Source: Methanomassiliicoccaceae archaeon
GTDB taxonomy: Archaea; Thermoplasmatota; Thermoplasmata; Methanomassiliicoccales; UBA472
Length of the DNA: 7,215 nt
Assembly: GCA_016919565.1 (NCBI GenBank)
Contig: JACXTO010000048.1
Span: 1-7,215, forward strand
Reading direction: 5' to 3'
This document shows positions 6,607 through 7,215 of this stretch, in pieces; within the stretch, counting starts at the first letter, position 1, and every line of letters starts with the position of its first letter. Below the pieces are notes generated by a model. That model was not told where the DNA came from and did not search any database. It was given only the letters and a program-made list of their open reading frames with translations. The translations under genes were made by a program, and so were the position numbers.

Positions 6607-6625
6607 CCACCTCAATCGCAGGTGG
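6607..6625 (-). terminator. Hairpin downstream of the ferredoxin gene, possible terminator or 3'-end structure
   Basis: CCACCT and AGGTGG form a perfect 6-bp stem around a 7-base loop, beginning 19 bases after the ferredoxin stop codon on its strand. No T-run follows, and archaeal termination depends mainly on T-tracts, so this may instead stabilise or process the 3' end of the ferredoxin mRNA. Confidence 0.35.
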
Positions 6626-6643
6626 CAGTTCTGATCTGGTTGC

Positions 6644-6868
6644 CTATCCTACCACAATGGCACTGACAGGGCAGGCCTCGGCAGCGGCTTGGGCGCAAGC
6701 CTTCTTGTCGTCGGGAATTTCGCCCTTATCAATGCCACCCGTTTGGAATTGCTTCTTGACGTTGGAGTTGCCGTCGCTACCTTCTTCGAAAACGTCCGGG
6801 CACTCGTCATTGTAACACAGCCCGCAGGCGGTGCAAGCATCCTCGTCGATTACCACTTTGACTGACAT
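6644..6868 (-). CDS. Small 4Fe-4S ferredoxin with extra cysteine pair
   Basis: The product is 74 aa, a single-cluster ferredoxin of the Pyrococcus/Thermotoga-like type. Cluster ligands are C12, C15 and C18 in CTACGLC and C66 in the EACPVSAIVV motif. Two further cysteines, C23 (ECPDVFEE) and C58 (KKACAQAA), match the positions that form a disulfide in Pyrococcus furiosus ferredoxin; the match is from memory. Unlike that protein, which has Asp as the second ligand, this one has a full set of four Cys. It would act as a cytoplasmic low-potential electron carrier; partners are unknown. I chose ATG 6868 (MSVKVVIDED) because the TATA box predicts transcription starting near 6870, making the message essentially leaderless; ATG 6877 would lie upstream of that point. 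A longer open frame upstream runs through the promoter and is not coding. It ends in TAG. Confidence 0.9.
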   Translation of the reverse strand: MSVKVVIDEDACTACGLCYNDECPDVFEEGSDGNSNVKKQFQTGGIDKGEIPDDKKACAQAAAEACPVSAIVVG

Positions 6869-6891
6869 AGTGCCCATAATTGAAAACGCCG

Positions 6892-6899
6892 TATTATAA
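6892..6899 (-). promoter_or_regulatory. TATA box of the ferredoxin gene
   Basis: The minus strand reads TTATAATA, preceded by CAAGG as a modest BRE. Its centre is about 25 bases from position 6870, just before ATG 6868, as expected for a leaderless archaeal transcript; accordingly no Shine-Dalgarno is seen before the start. Confidence 0.65.
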
Positions 6900-6969
6900 C
6901 CTTGTTGAATTCGATTAAGCGAGTCAGAACAATTGCCTCGTTCCAGCGAATCGTCAAGTTCCCATCGAC

Positions 6970-6977
6970 TTAAATAT
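6970..6977 (+). promoter_or_regulatory. TATA box of aspS
   Basis: TTAAATAT lies 35 bases before ATG 7012. Initiation about 25 bases from its centre falls near 6998, giving a leader of roughly 13 bases that begins at the Shine-Dalgarno. It faces away from the ferredoxin promoter, 70 bases off. Confidence 0.65.
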
Positions 6978-6997
6978 GCACCCAACATTTCCGAAAT

Positions 6998-7003
6998 GAG
7001 GGT
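6998..7003 (+). promoter_or_regulatory. Shine-Dalgarno of aspS
   Basis: GAGGGT sits eight bases before ATG 7012 and fixes that codon as the start. It is among the clearer ribosome-binding sites in the window. Confidence 0.65.
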
Positions 7004-7011
7004 TTCAAGCC

Positions 7012-7215
7012 ATGTCCGCAGAGACGCCGGTCCGTGACTCCAGTTCCATAACCCCCGCCGACTTCGAGAAGGATGTGGAGATCGACGGTTGGGTCCAGGA
7101 GATCAGAGCTTTGGGCGGGATCGCCTTCTTGATAGTGCGCGACCGCCACGGCACCATCCAGGTGGCGATGCCGAAGAAGAAGGTGCCCCCTGAGCTATTC
7201 GCGGCCGCCACCGCC
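7012..7215 (+). CDS. aspS: Aspartyl-tRNA synthetase, archaeal type (N-terminal 68 residues; runs off window)
   Basis: The visible part is the N-terminal OB-fold that binds the tRNA anticodon. VEIDGWVQEIRALGGIAFLI, then VRDRHGTIQVAMPKKKVPPEL, is the pattern of archaeal AspRS (GWV.E.R.LGGI.F...RDR.G..Q....KKKV..EL). The catalytic class II domain lies beyond the window edge. Archaeal AspRS charges tRNA-Asp and in many lineages also tRNA-Asn (non-discriminating, with a later amidotransferase step); the fragment does not allow that distinction. An asparaginyl-tRNA synthetase is the main alternative, since its OB domain is related. The start ATG 7012 is supported by a Shine-Dalgarno and a TATA box at proper distances. 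The gene is divergent from the ferredoxin gene. Confidence 0.87.
   Translation, partial: MSAETPVRDSSSITPADFEKDVEIDGWVQEIRALGGIAFLIVRDRHGTIQVAMPKKKVPPELFAAATA

Larger units (their letters stand above)
6374..6643. other. 270-bp gene-free spacer between ferredoxin and fbp
   Basis: No frame here gives a recognisable protein, and the base composition is visibly richer in A and T than in the flanking genes. It holds the fbp promoter at its left end, the dyads listed separately, and the 3' side of the ferredoxin transcript. A 64-codon open stretch on the plus strand from 6407 has no family resemblance and no ribosome-binding site that I can see. A small RNA or regulatory region is possible, but there is no direct support. 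Confidence 0.5.

Noticed and set aside
6644..6988. Longer ferredoxin form starting at 6988 (114 aa)
   Set aside because: The additional N-terminus would cover the TATA box and spacer, and resembles no ferredoxin; the start at 6868 fits the family and the predicted transcription start.
1..7215. CRISPR array, insertion sequence, integrase, or defence island
   Set aside because: No regularly spaced direct repeats, transposase or integrase genes, or terminal inverted repeats were seen; the genes are mostly housekeeping.

Overview
The window reads as archaeal chromosome, GC-rich (roughly 58-60% by eye). The evidence is an archaeal-type DnaG primase C-terminus, a short archaeal triosephosphate isomerase, the archaeal bifunctional fructose-1,6-bisphosphate aldolase/phosphatase, an archaeal-style aspartyl-tRNA synthetase start, and TATA/BRE-like promoters a fixed distance from start codons. 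The overall gene flavour suggests a Thermoplasmata/Methanomassiliicoccales-like euryarchaeote, but that placement is only an impression.

Layout. Positions 1-2023 (+) hold the 3' end of dnaG, followed one base later by a Lon-related AAA+ ATPase that carries a zinc-ribbon insert and has no protease domain. Convergent to it, with a single base between the two stop codons, is a four-gene minus-strand run. In transcription order this is fructose-bisphosphate aldolase/phosphatase (6373-5288), triosephosphate isomerase (5238-4561), a secreted and membrane-anchored lamin-tail/phospholipase-D protein (4502-2475) and a RimI/Ard1-type N-acetyltransferase (2459-2025). Upstream of this run lies a 270-bp lower-GC spacer with a clear TATA box and several small inverted repeats. 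Then come a small 4Fe-4S ferredoxin (6868-6644, minus) and, divergent from it, the start of aspS (7012 to the window end, plus).

How the genes fit together. Triosephosphate isomerase and the aldolase/phosphatase are consecutive gluconeogenic steps (G3P/DHAP to fructose-6-phosphate) and form a natural operon. The PLD protein and acetyltransferase share the strand but have no obvious metabolic link. dnaG, rimI and aspS are informational or protein-modification genes.

The observation most worth checking is the end of the aldolase/phosphatase gene. Its reading frame stops at a TAG that falls exactly where relatives, as I remember them, have a conserved active-site tyrosine (EMEYTTLP). The next 18 codons stay in frame, still look like the family C-terminus, and end at a TGA overlapping the start of the next gene. 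This is either a decoded amber codon (for example pyrrolysine), a natural truncation, or a one-base sequence error. Four of the seven visible stop codons in the window are TAG, and three of those are at normal family ends or plausible protein ends, which argues against a wholesale TAG-sense code here.
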